Below are positions 18,856 through 26,162 of a DNA stretch of 64,000 nt, piece by piece. Positions within the stretch are counted from its first letter, which is position 1. Each line of letters begins with the position of its first letter. The stretch comes from Maritimibacter sp. GTDB taxonomy: Bacteria > Pseudomonadota > Alphaproteobacteria > Rhodobacterales > Rhodobacteraceae. The DNA is taken from NCBI GenBank assembly GCA_002701395.1, contig NZVC01000033.1, forward strand, positions 41,978 through 105,977, read 5' to 3'. Below the pieces are notes generated by a model that was given only the letters and a program-made list of their open reading frames with translations, was not told the DNA's origin and did no database searches. The position numbers were made by a program, and so were the translations under genes.

Positions 18856-19343
18856 GCCGATTTCCTTTTCTCGTCAGCCATGCGGCGCTGTGCGTCCTGC
18901 ACGGCGGCGGTGATGCCGGGATAGGCGGCGCAGCGGCAGATGTTGCCGCTCATGCCCTCGCGGATGCGTTCGGCGTCGTCCGCCCCGCCCTCGGCGATCA
19001 GGCCCACCGCGCTCATGATCTGGCCCGGCGTGCAGTAACCGCACTGGAAGCCGTCGCATTCGACGAAGGCGGCCTGAACCGGGTGCAGGTCGTCGCCCTG
19101 CGAAAGCCCTTCGATCGTCGTCACCTCGGCGCCGTCGTGGCTGACGGCCAACGCAAGGCACGCGTTGATGCGCCGCCCGTCCACCAGAACGGTGCAGGCG
19201 CCGCACTGGCCGCGGTCGCAGCCCTTCTTGGTTCCGGTAAGACCCACCCTGTCGCGCAGCACGTCCAGAAGCGTGGCGCGGGGGTCTTCCAATGGCACGT
19301 CACGGCGTTCGCCGTTGACGGTAAGGCTGATGGACAGGGTCAT
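18852..19343 (-). CDS. molybdenum hydroxylase, 2Fe-2S subunit (PaoA-like)
   Basis: The 163-residue subunit starts at 19343 behind GGAGGGATC. It has an N-terminal plant-type ferredoxin domain with cluster ligands in CDRGQCGACTV (about 43-53) and a further Cys in INACL. The C-terminal helical cluster follows, with CGYCTPGQI and GNICRCAAYPGI. Unlike E. coli PaoA it shows no twin-arginine signal peptide at this start, so the complex is probably cytoplasmic. It is the first gene of the three-gene operon, and no XdhC/PaoD-type maturation gene is seen next to it. Confidence 0.87.
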   Translation of the reverse strand: MTLSISLTVNGERRDVPLEDPRATLLDVLRDRVGLTGTKKGCDRGQCGACTVLVDGRRINACLALAVSHDGAEVTTIEGLSQGDDLHPVQAAFVECDGFQCGYCTPGQIMSAVGLIAEGGADDAERIREGMSGNICRCAAYPGITAAVQDAQRRMADEKRKSA

Positions 19344-19460
19344 GATCCCTCCGGATGTTGGATGTCGTTGCGGCAGACCGCCGGTGGCCCCGGCTGGGGG
19401 CCTTTCGCCCCGGTCTTTATCGGTGCAGACTTGACGCGGGCCGGTGTGCCCGCTGAATTC

Positions 19461-19489
19461 AATATACGGAGGCACCCTCCGTTTATCAA
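19461..19489 (-). promoter_or_regulatory. molybdenum hydroxylase operon promoter with embedded TetR-type operator
   Basis: On the minus strand, TTGATA (19489-19484) and TATATT (19466-19461) are separated by exactly 17 bases, and each matches the sigma-70 consensus at five of six positions. A perfect dyad ACGGAGG-cac-CCTCCGT (19466-19482 on plus) fills the spacer. A regulator bound there would block polymerase. The divergent TetR-type gene starts only 36 bases away, which fits classic TetR autoregulated repression. Operator identity is inference. Confidence 0.7.
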
Positions 19490-19517
19490 CCCTGTCGCTG
19501 ACACGACGGGGTTTCGG

Positions 19518-20123
19518 ATGTGCGAGATGGACGGCGAACCAAAGAAAACAGGCAGAAAGCCGCGGGCGGATTCGATCCGCAACCGCGAGAAACTGCTGGC
19601 CGCTGCCTCGTCGATCTTCTCCGCCGGCGGGCCGGGCGCCAGCCTAGAGGCGGTCGCGAAAGAAGCCGGGGTCGGTATCGGGACGCTGTACCGGCACTTC
19701 CCTACCCGCGAGTCTTTGTTTCAGGCCGTCTATGCCCGCGAGGTCGACGAACTGGTGACGCTGGCCGAAACCCTATGCGCCGAAAGCAACGACCCCGTCG
19801 CCGCGCTGCGCCGCTGGATGCACGCCTGCGTGCGGACGGTGGCCACCAAGCGCGGGATGCTGACGGCGCTGTCGCCCAGCACCGACGGCTCGGCCGAGTT
19901 TCTGGCCGAACGATCTGCGCGGCTGCGCAGCGCCGTGGCCGACCTGATGCAGCGCGGCGCGGAAACGGGACGGCTTCGGTCGGATGTCACGCCCGAAGAG
20001 GTCATGCGCGCCTTCATCGCCATCTGCTACATGCAGCAGGACGACGGCTGGCAGGACACGGTGACGCGACTGCTTGACGTGTTGGTCGACGGGCTTTCGG
20101 TCCCGGGGCAAGAAAACGGCTGA
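19518..20123 (+). CDS. TetR/AcrR-family transcriptional regulator
   Basis: The 201-residue protein has a basic N-terminus (KKTGRKPRADSIRNREKLL). The TetR helix-turn-helix follows, with SLEAVAKEAGVGIGTLYRHFPTRESLFQAVY near residues 36-66. The rest is a helical ligand-binding domain with VRTVATKRGML and PEEVMRAFIAICY. Start 19518 was chosen; a second in-frame ATG lies at 19527, and neither has a strong ribosome site. It is divergent from the molybdenum hydroxylase operon and almost certainly controls it through the dyad at 19466-19482. The likely inducer is a substrate of that enzyme, but that is inference. Confidence 0.87.
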   Translation: MCEMDGEPKKTGRKPRADSIRNREKLLAAASSIFSAGGPGASLEAVAKEAGVGIGTLYRHFPTRESLFQAVYAREVDELVTLAETLCAESNDPVAALRRWMHACVRTVATKRGMLTALSPSTDGSAEFLAERSARLRSAVADLMQRGAETGRLRSDVTPEEVMRAFIAICYMQQDDGWQDTVTRLLDVLVDGLSVPGQENG

Positions 20124-20144
20124 CACCACAGGCGGCGCGCGGCG

Positions 20145-20723
20145 TCACGCGGGCTGAGTAAGTTCCAGCGTCAATTGGCCGGATCGAAAGCTGCCCCGGA
20201 TCAGATAGTTACGGCTTCGGACCTCGGGATAGCCCTCGGCCCAGTCGCGGAACCTGTCGTTGGTGACCACCCGTGCGTTCATTTTCCGCGCGGCATCAAG
20301 GATGAACGGGTCGGCGGGCGTCCCTCTGGGAACGACCAGAACGTGGTCCGTCTTCAGGCTCAAGATGCGCGCAAGCGCCTGATCGTTCATGTGCCGTCCA
20401 AACAGCTTGTACCCGGCGTTCGCATCGAAAACGATCCCGGCGGAATAGCCCGACCGCGCAAGGTGGTCGAGCAGCGCCTTTACAGGTTTCAGCGACGGCG
20501 TTCCGTCGTCCCAGTGCATCACGTTCGACCCGTCGATCACGACCACGGGCCGCGATTTGCCCGACCTGCCCGGCCTTCGTCGCCACAGCGCCGCGAGGCA
20601 CAGCACCAAGCTGGCGGCGGCGCTGGGACCCGCCAGAAGCAGGAAATCCGAATATTCGGGACGCAACAGCGCCACTGCGACGCCAGCGACGGACACGAAG
20701 AAAATAAGCAATGGGGCGATCAT
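20145..20723 (-). CDS. membrane-anchored NYN-domain (Zc3h12a-like) ribonuclease
   Basis: The 192-residue protein begins with two hydrophobic segments (about 3-20 and 27-45), then a basic linker RRRPGRSGKSRP. A NYN/PIN-fold domain follows, starting with VVVIDGSNVMHW near residue 60. The aspartate of IDGSN, a second acidic site in GIVFDANAGYK, and the ending DPFILDAARKMNARVVTNDRFRDW form the acidic metal-binding centre known from Zc3h12a/regnase-type RNases. It is therefore a candidate inner-membrane RNase facing the cytoplasm. The RNA target is unknown. It converges with the TetR gene, leaving 21 bases between them, and cobF lies behind it. Confidence 0.72.
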   Translation of the reverse strand: MIAPLLIFFVSVAGVAVALLRPEYSDFLLLAGPSAAASLVLCLAALWRRRPGRSGKSRPVVVIDGSNVMHWDDGTPSLKPVKALLDHLARSGYSAGIVFDANAGYKLFGRHMNDQALARILSLKTDHVLVVPRGTPADPFILDAARKMNARVVTNDRFRDWAEGYPEVRSRNYLIRGSFRSGQLTLELTQPA

Positions 20724-20798
20724 AAGAAATCGTCGTGCAGTGGAAATATGCCAACACGCTACGCCCTGTTCCCTGTCCCGGCAACAGCGCGGTGACGC

Positions 20799-21584
20799 TT
20801 AGTCGCCCGTGCTTCCGCCGTCCGGCGACAGGACGTAGGTATCCATCACCCAGCCGTGCGTCTCTCGGGACACCTCGCGCAGGCGCTCGATCTCGTCGCG
20901 GACGTCGCGCAGCTTGCCTTCGACAAGGATCTCGTCCGGGCTTCCTACATATGCGCCCCAGCGGATGTGGATGTCGCCGTCGATCTCTTGCAGCCCCTTC
21001 TGGGTATCCAGCATCACCACGACGTTTCCGCCCGTGTCGGGAAAACCGGCGGCAAGCTGCCGGCCCGTCATGATGGTCAGCGACTCTCCGATCCGGTTCA
21101 GCGCGACCTTGTGCCGGGCCGCCAGCGCCGAGACGCTGCTGATGCCGGGGATTACGTCGACGTTCAGGTCGAACGCACCGGTGGCATGAATCCTGTCGAG
21201 GATACCCAGCGTGCCATCGTACAGCGACGGATCGCCCCAGACGAGGAACGCGCCGACTTCGTCCTCGGCCAGCTCGTCCCTCAAAAGCCGTTCATAGATC
21301 TGCCGGACCTTGGCGCGCCATTCCTTCACGTCGGTCTTGTAGGCCCCTGCCTTCGACCGCTCGGGGATGTCGAATTCCACGAACCGGCAAGCCTCGCCGT
21401 CCATGTAGCGGTCGCAGATCTCGTGACGCAGGTGAAGCAAGCCCGCCTTGTCCGCGCCCTTGTTGGGCAAAAACACGACCTGTGCCCGGTTCAGCGCGTT
21501 GATCGCCTGAACGGTCATGTATTCGGGATTTCCGGCTCCGATACCGATCACGCTGATGCGCCGCTTCACCGGCTGAATTTCCAT
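20799..21584 (-). CDS. cobF: precorrin-6A synthase (deacetylating) CobF
   Basis: The 261-residue SAM-dependent methyltransferase adds a methyl group at C-1 of precorrin-5 and releases acetate, in the aerobic cobalamin pathway. The N-terminal motif ISVIGIGAGNPEYMTVQAI and the GDPSLYDGTLGIL segment near residue 115 are CobF-specific forms of the tetrapyrrole-methylase fold. VDVIPGISSVSALAARH follows. The start at 21584 was chosen because upstream in-frame residues look non-homologous. It stands alone here; the other cob genes and a cobalamin riboswitch are not visible in the window. Confidence 0.9.
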   Translation of the reverse strand: MEIQPVKRRISVIGIGAGNPEYMTVQAINALNRAQVVFLPNKGADKAGLLHLRHEICDRYMDGEACRFVEFDIPERSKAGAYKTDVKEWRAKVRQIYERLLRDELAEDEVGAFLVWGDPSLYDGTLGILDRIHATGAFDLNVDVIPGISSVSALAARHKVALNRIGESLTIMTGRQLAAGFPDTGGNVVVMLDTQKGLQEIDGDIHIRWGAYVGSPDEILVEGKLRDVRDEIERLREVSRETHGWVMDTYVLSPDGGSTGD

Positions 21585-21717
21585 CGGGGACACGCCTTCT
21601 TCCTGTGTGGCTTTCACCAATGGCCACTGCCGGCCCACCATATCCGACACGCCGCCAGCTTCAACGCGGCGCGCTGCGGCGAGCCGTCATGGACCCCGGT
21701 CGGACAGATAGGAAAGG

Positions 21718-21793
21718 TGGTGCCCCCAGAGAGACTCGAACTCCCGACATCCTGATTACAAATCAGGCGCTCTACCAGCTGAGCTATAGGGGC
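21718..21793 (-). tRNA. tRNA-Thr (anticodon TGT)
   Basis: The minus strand folds as a full cloverleaf. It has a 7-bp acceptor stem (GCCCCTA/TGGGGGC with one G-T pair), a D arm with AGCTCAGCTGGTAGAGC, and an anticodon stem CCTGA/TCAGG with loop TTTGTAA. The T arm contains GTTCGAGTC. The anticodon is TGT, reading ACA and ACG-type threonine codons. The 3'-CCA is encoded (21718-21720). It stands alone between cobF and the permease gene; no integrase or att-like repeat adjoins it. Confidence 0.95.
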
Positions 21794-21853
21794 GCAGCGC
21801 GAGAGATAAGTGGAAAGGCCGAACGAGTAAAGCATGGATTGGCCCACGCGGCG

Positions 21854-23509
21854 TCAGCGGTTCGCCCGCGCCAACAGCAGCACCGCCAGCAATCCGACCA
21901 GCACCACCAAAAGCGCGGCCGGAGACGCCTCGCCGATCTGTTCCAGCGATGCCTTCTCGTGCACGCGGGTGGCCAGCGTGTTGTAGTTGAAGGGCCGCAG
22001 AAGAAGCGTTGCGGGGAGTTCCTTCACGCAGTCGACGAAGACCAGCAGCAATGCGGTTCCGACCGAGCCACGGATCAGCGGGACGTAGACCTCGCGCAGG
22101 GCGCCGCCGGCGGTGCGGCCCAGCGACCGCGCGGCCATCGGCAGGTTGGGCGACACCCGCCCCATCGCCGCATCCGCCGCACCTTGGGCGATGGCGAAGA
22201 AGCGCACCGCGTAGGCGTAGATGATCGCGAAGGCAGATCCGGTCATGACAAGGCCGATGTCCCAGCCCGTCGCCGCCTCGACCGCGTCGGCGACAGCGTT
22301 GTCGGCGGCGGCCATCGGGATCAGCAGGCCCACGCCCAGCACCGCCCCCGGCGCGGCATAGCCGATGGTGGTGATCGGCAGCAGCGCACGCGGCACGCCG
22401 CTGCGGGCCAGCCGGACGCCGTAGACAAGGAACAGCGCCGCCGCGACGGTCAGGACCGAAGCGATGCCGCCGACCGTCAGCGTATGCCACAGTGCCAGCA
22501 GCAGGCCCCGGTCGACCCAGTGTTCGGGATTGTCCAATGCGTGGCTCAGGATCACGCCGCCGGGCAGCAGGAAGCCCAGCGCGAAGGGGAACGTACAGAA
22601 CGCCAGCGCCAGCGCCGCCGCGCCGCCTTTCAGCGGCTGCGGCTCGACCGGGCGCTGCGACCGGGACAGGCGGTAGAACCGGCTGCGGCGGCGGCCAAGC
22701 TTCTCTAGCCCGACCAGAAGCAGGATCAGCACAAGGATCACGCTGGCGATTTGCGCCGCGCCGCCCGCGTTGCCGGACTGTAGCCAGACGCTGAAGATAC
22801 CGGTGGTCAGGGTCTGCACCGCGAAGTAATCGACGGTGCCGAAATCGCTGACCGCCTCCATCATCGCGACCGCAGTCCCGGCGGCGATGGCGGGGCGCGC
22901 CAGCGGCAGGCCGACGCGCCAGAAGCGGCGGAACGGCCCCGCACCCAGCGCCTGCGCAACCTCGAACGTGCTGCCGGACTGGTCGCGGAACGCCTGTCGG
23001 GCCAGCAGGTAAACGTAAGGATACAGCGCGCCCGACAGCACGATGATGGCGGCCCAGCGCGAGCGGATTTCGGGGAACCAGTAGTCGCGCGAGGTCTGCC
23101 AGCCGAAGGTCTCGCGCAGGGCGGTCTGAACCGGCCCGGCGTATTCAAGGAAATCCACCAGCGCGTAAGCGCCGACATAGGCCGGGATCGCCAGCGGCAG
23201 CAGGTTCAGCCACTGCAGAACCTTCGATCCCGGAAAGCGGTACATCACCATAAGCCACGCCAGCCCCGCCCCCGTCGCGGCGCACAGCGCGCCCACCGAC
23301 AGGGTCAGCAGAAGCGTGTTGCCAAGGTAACGCGGCAAGGTGGTGGAAACGAGGTGCGGCCAGATGTTCTGGGTCGGGTGGAAGGCGATCCAGATCACCG
23401 ACAGGATGGGCAGCACGACCGCCGCCGCGATAACGGCGGCGCCGACCGACCAGCGGTCTGCCCGCCACCGTGCGCGCGGGCGGCCTTGCTGAAGGATCTC
23501 TCCGGACAT
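21854..23509 (-). CDS. iron(III)-type ABC transporter permease (FbpB-like, two fused domains)
   Basis: The 551-residue inner-membrane protein contains two consecutive permease domains, as in FbpB/SfuB ferric-iron permeases, with about twelve hydrophobic segments. Each half has an EAA-type loop: EVAQALGAGPFRRFWRVGLPLA near residues 178-199, and AARSLGRTAGGALREVYVPLI near 455-475. The segments SGALYPYVYLLAR and LPLAIPAYVGAYAL are typical of this group. It should import ferric iron from a periplasmic binding protein, but no binding protein or ATPase gene adjoins it here. The ribosome site at 23509 is weak. Confidence 0.82.
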   Translation of the reverse strand: MSGEILQQGRPRARWRADRWSVGAAVIAAAVVLPILSVIWIAFHPTQNIWPHLVSTTLPRYLGNTLLLTLSVGALCAATGAGLAWLMVMYRFPGSKVLQWLNLLPLAIPAYVGAYALVDFLEYAGPVQTALRETFGWQTSRDYWFPEIRSRWAAIIVLSGALYPYVYLLARQAFRDQSGSTFEVAQALGAGPFRRFWRVGLPLARPAIAAGTAVAMMEAVSDFGTVDYFAVQTLTTGIFSVWLQSGNAGGAAQIASVILVLILLLVGLEKLGRRRSRFYRLSRSQRPVEPQPLKGGAAALALAFCTFPFALGFLLPGGVILSHALDNPEHWVDRGLLLALWHTLTVGGIASVLTVAAALFLVYGVRLARSGVPRALLPITTIGYAAPGAVLGVGLLIPMAAADNAVADAVEAATGWDIGLVMTGSAFAIIYAYAVRFFAIAQGAADAAMGRVSPNLPMAARSLGRTAGGALREVYVPLIRGSVGTALLLVFVDCVKELPATLLLRPFNYNTLATRVHEKASLEQIGEASPAALLVVLVGLLAVLLLARANR

Positions 23510-23619
23510 GGTGGGCAGTTATCCCGTCGCCCGGGCGCTTGTCCACCGTCCCTCTTGCCGTTTGGCGGCGGCGGACAGGGCCAGCGCGACGCGGCCCCGA
23601 ACCCGGGCCTGAACGAGGA

Positions 23620-23636
23620 TGACCCCCGAAGGGTCA
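23620..23636 (-). terminator. short hairpin spanning the gapR stop codon
   Basis: TGACCC and GGGTCA form a 6-bp stem around a 5-base loop, and the gapR TGA is inside the stem. There is no T-run; it may only cap the mRNA end. Confidence 0.3.
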
Positions 23637-23900
23637 GCCCATGCCCAGCGCCGACTTGTACATGTCGAGAACGGCTTCTTCCTCGGCGATGTCGTCGGGC
23701 TCGCGCTTGCGCAGGGCGATCACCTTGCGCATGACCTTGGTGTCATAGCCACGCCCCTTGGCCTCGGCCATCACCTCTTTCTGCTGGTCGGCGATGTCTT
23801 TCTTCTCGGCCTCCAGCCGTTCGAAACGCTCTATGAACTGGCGCAGTTCATCGGCGGTGACGCGGTAGCTGTCCGGCGGGGTGTTGTCGGGTTGGTCCAT
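23634..23900 (-). CDS. gapR: GapR-type nucleoid-associated protein (DUF2312)
   Basis: The 88-residue protein is almost entirely helical and charged, with the DUF2312 signature VTADELRQFIERFERLEAEK near the start and KGRGYDTKVMRKVIALRKRE in the middle. Caulobacter GapR of this family is a dimeric/tetrameric protein that clamps overtwisted DNA ahead of polymerases and supports replication with topoisomerases. The start at 23900 has AGGAG upstream and excludes a poorly supported N-terminal extension. It is divergent from the following small gene. Function is assigned by family; alphaproteobacteria usually carry one copy. Confidence 0.85.
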   Translation of the reverse strand: MDQPDNTPPDSYRVTADELRQFIERFERLEAEKKDIADQQKEVMAEAKGRGYDTKVMRKVIALRKREPDDIAEEEAVLDMYKSALGMG

Positions 23901-24067
23901 TCGGCGGGTCTCCTGCTCTGGCCATTGATGTCCGGCCTCTTGGGTATCCGGATTACCGCCCGCCCCCCATCCCCGCAAGGGGCAGACTTGCCCGTGCGCG
24001 GGTTCCGGGGTACCCGCACCGCAGAGCGGCCGGGGAAGGCCCCGCGGCAGAAGAACGGGAGAGCGCG

Positions 24068-24283
24068 ATGGATTGGCTGATCTGGCTTGGGGCGGCGGTG
24101 TCGCTGGTGGGGCTTGTAGGGCTTGTCTGGTGCATCGTCATCGTCGTGCGGGCCAAGCGCCAGAACCTAAGCGACGACGAACTGCGCGACCGGGTCCGCC
24201 GGGTCATCCCGCTGAACATGGGCGCGCTGCTGCTGTCCGTGTTCGGGCTGATCATCGTGGTCTTCGGGATCGTTCTGGGCTGA
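24068..24283 (+). CDS. small two-helix membrane protein of unknown function
   Basis: The 71-residue protein has two hydrophobic helices (about 5-27 and 50-70) joined by a charged loop RAKRQNLSDDELRDRVRRVIPLN. It is probably an inner-membrane hairpin. I do not recognise a named family. Codon use and G+C are like the core genes around it. It is the last gene before the lower-G+C mercury segment. Confidence 0.65.
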   Translation: MDWLIWLGAAVSLVGLVGLVWCIVIVVRAKRQNLSDDELRDRVRRVIPLNMGALLLSVFGLIIVVFGIVLG

Positions 24284-24438
24284 AGTTTCCCGGGCTGATG
24301 CTTCGGACTGGCCACCGCCCTGCTGAGGCCAGACCGGACCTTGGACGCGGAACAGGTGGGAGGCGGCTTGGCGGGACATTGCGGCCAATTGGCTTGTGAC
24401 CGCTCTGCGTGCAACGGCCTGACGCCTTGGCAAAAACC

Positions 24439-24849
24439 TCAGTCTTTGTCTGCCAACAGCTCTTCAAGCATGGCACATTTCGCCTCGCCGCTTTCGCAGG
24501 ACGCCACCAAATCCTCTAAGGCGGCTTCTATCTTTCTCAGATCGGAAATTTTATCTCGGACGTCCGACAAGTGACGTTTCCCCAACGTCGAAACCTCGGC
24601 GCATGCTCCCTCTACGTTGCCGGACAAAGATCGCAAAGCGCGAACATCCGGCAAAGAGAAACCGAGGTCACGACACCGCTTGATGAAGGCCAGCTCTGAA
24701 ATCTCCGCATCGCTATAAAGTCGCCGCCCATTTGCGGCGCGACCTGGTTTCGCGGTTATGCCTTCGCGCTCGTAGTACCGGATCGTCTCAACCGACACGC
24801 CGCTGCGTCTTGAGGCTTCTCCAATCGCAAACACGTGATGCCATCCCAC
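24439..24849 (-). CDS. merR: MerR mercury-responsive regulator
   Basis: The 136-residue protein has a MerR helix-turn-helix (FAIGEASRRSGVSVETIRYYEREG, about 7-30) and the conserved GFSLPDVRAL. Three cysteines sit where Hg(II) is bound in MerR: C83, C118 and C125. The last two are six residues apart (CESGEAKC), whereas the Tn501 protein has a longer loop. The annotated ATG at 24849 abuts the mer -35 box; an in-frame GTG at 24834 has a GGGATGG sequence before it and could be the true start. It is divergent from merT and represses or activates the mer promoter by DNA untwisting. Confidence 0.88.
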   Translation of the reverse strand: MGWHHVFAIGEASRRSGVSVETIRYYEREGITAKPGRAANGRRLYSDAEISELAFIKRCRDLGFSLPDVRALRSLSGNVEGACAEVSTLGKRHLSDVRDKISDLRKIEAALEDLVASCESGEAKCAMLEELLADKD

Positions 24850-24880
24850 TTGATCCTGTAGTGGCTACAGGATGCATAAA
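24850..24880 (+). promoter_or_regulatory. mer promoter/operator
   Basis: TTGATC (24850-24855) and CATAAA (24875-24880) are spaced by 19 bases, the overlong spacing typical of MerR-controlled promoters. Between them lies a perfect dyad, ATCCTGTAG-tgg-CTACAGGAT (24853-24873). The dyad sits between divergent merR and merT as expected. Confidence 0.8.
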
Positions 24881-24886
24881 GCCATC

Positions 24887-25315
24887 ATGAACACAAGAAC
24901 GCACACCGACGCCGTCAATGATGAAACGGGCGCGCAGTTTTTTGCTGATGAGCAATCAACGAAAACCCGATGGATAGCGGCTGGAGGTGTTCTTGGCGCT
25001 GTCGCAGCATCGACTTGCTGCATTGTCCCATTGCTTTTTTTCAGCCTTGGTGTCTCGGGAGCCTGGATCGGCAACCTTACAGCCTTGGAGCCATATAAGC
25101 CCGCCTTCATCGCCGTTACTCTTGGTTTCCTCGGTTACGGTTATTGGTTGGTCTACCGCAAGCCCAAGCCATGCGATGACGGCGCAGCTTGCGCACGCCC
25201 CCTGCCAAATCGGCTTGTTAAATCAGCACTTTGGGTTTCGACCGGATTGGTGTTGATCGCCCTGTTTTGGAACTGGATCGCGCCTGTAGTTGCCCCTATC
25301 CTACTAGGCCTCTGA
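24887..25315 (+). CDS. merT: MerT mercuric ion transport protein
   Basis: The 142-residue inner-membrane protein has three predicted membrane helices. A vicinal Cys pair lies in the first (STCCIVPLLFF), and a loop with further cysteines (KPCDDGAACARP) follows the second. It accepts Hg(II) from MerP and moves it to the cytoplasm. An ATG at 24872 lies inside the operator and cannot be the start of a transcript from this promoter. The ATG at 24887 falls about seven bases after the -10 box, so a leaderless message is suggested. The N-terminal 30 residues before the first helix are longer than in Tn501 MerT. Confidence 0.85.
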   Translation: MNTRTHTDAVNDETGAQFFADEQSTKTRWIAAGGVLGAVAASTCCIVPLLFFSLGVSGAWIGNLTALEPYKPAFIAVTLGFLGYGYWLVYRKPKPCDDGAACARPLPNRLVKSALWVSTGLVLIALFWNWIAPVVAPILLGL

Positions 25316-25322
25316 AAGGAAA

Positions 25323-25613
25323 ATGATGAAACGACTTCTCGCACTCACGGCAACATACGCCATAATCGCAACCGCAACTTTCGCCGAAGAGAGTTCCGTC
25401 AACCTCTCGGTTCCCGGCATGTTCTGCGCCAGCTGTCCCTTTGTTGTGCAGGCGGCAATCCAAGAGGTGGATGGTGTTATATCCGTTGCCACCGACGTAG
25501 ATGAGCGCACCGCTTTGGTGGTCTATGACGACGCCTTTGCGTCGCCTGAAGCGATTGCTGCGGCATCCACAAACGCCGGATACGAAGCAACGGTGATTGA
25601 AGGCAACTCCTAG
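25323..25613 (+). CDS. merP: MerP periplasmic mercury-binding protein
   Basis: The 96-residue precursor has a signal peptide (first 20 residues, cleaved around TFA-EES) and a heavy-metal-associated (HMA) domain. The metal site is GMFCASCPFVV, Cys-x-x-Cys, near residues 31-41. It scavenges Hg(II) in the periplasm and hands it to MerT or MerF. A GGA site precedes the paired ATG codons, and it lies 7 bases after merT. Confidence 0.9.
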   Translation: MMKRLLALTATYAIIATATFAEESSVNLSVPGMFCASCPFVVQAAIQEVDGVISVATDVDERTALVVYDDAFASPEAIAAASTNAGYEATVIEGNS

Positions 25614-25616
25614 CCA

Positions 25617-25832
25617 GTGCCGCGGTATTCAAGCCTTGCAGGTCTGGGGTTGGCAGGCAGCGCGCTGGCGGCAGCCTGTTGCGTGACGCCGCTGCTGCCT
25701 TGGCTATTTTCCATTCTCGGGATCAGCGGGGCACTCGGATACGTTTACCGTGACGATGTGCTATTGCCGCTTTTGGCCGGATTTCTACTACTGACGGGGT
25801 ATGCCTTATGGCGACGCAAACAACAGAAATAA
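25617..25832 (+). CDS. merF: MerF mercury transporter
   Basis: The 71-residue protein starts with GTG only 3 bases after merP. It has two membrane helices. The first contains the vicinal cysteine pair AACCVTPLLPWLFSILG, the hallmark of MerF and related small mercury importers. A C-terminal basic tail (WRRKQQK) should be cytoplasmic. The usual second MerF cysteine pair near the C-terminus is not obvious. It overlaps the next gene by 25 bases. Confidence 0.82.
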   Translation: MPRYSSLAGLGLAGSALAAACCVTPLLPWLFSILGISGALGYVYRDDVLLPLLAGFLLLTGYALWRRKQQK

Positions 25833-26032
25833 CTCTCCAATCGACGATCACATGCCCGGAATGCGGCCATTCTGTAGAAGAAACCATGCCGACGGATGCC
25901 TGCCAGTGGTTCTACGAATGCACGTCGTGCAAAACAGTCCTTAAGCCCAAAACCGGCGATTGCTGCGTGTATTGCTCCTATGGGACAGTCGCTTGCCCTC
26001 CGATCCAAGAAGGCAGTTCCTGCTGCGGATAA
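25808..26032 (+). CDS. GDCCVxC-domain small cysteine-rich protein
   Basis: This soluble 74-residue protein has nine cysteines. An N-terminal CPECGH and a later CTSC look like a zinc-ribbon, followed by GDCCVYCSYGTVACPPIQ and a CC near the C-terminus. The GDCCVxC motif defines a small family, known from metal and mercury loci, in which some members carry selenocysteine. Its biochemical role is not established, so metal or Hg(II) handling is inference from the operon. It overlaps merF by 25 bases, which indicates translational coupling. It is the last mer-operon gene; no merA follows. Confidence 0.8.
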   Translation: MATQTTEITLQSTITCPECGHSVEETMPTDACQWFYECTSCKTVLKPKTGDCCVYCSYGTVACPPIQEGSSCCG

Positions 26033-26162
26033 ACGGAGTTCAACTCGCAATCGGAGACATTCGCTGCACCGCATCCGAGGGTCAAGTCGGGCTCGCTGCC
26101 GACCTTCGCTGCATGGCGCACGAACGGCAGGTCCGCCTTGGCGAAGGCGATCTGGGTCCGCG

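Noticed and set aside
20799-21650. Cobalamin riboswitch upstream of cobF
   Set aside because: The short upstream region contains tRNA-Thr and no B12-box-like sequence or long structured leader.
21718-21793. tRNA-Thr as an integration site for an island
   Set aside because: No integrase gene and no direct repeat of the tRNA 3' end were seen on either side, and flanking genes look like core genes.
24284-24438. Transposon end on the left side of the mer segment
   Set aside because: No inverted repeat matching the right-hand repeat and no transposase or resolvase remnant could be seen.
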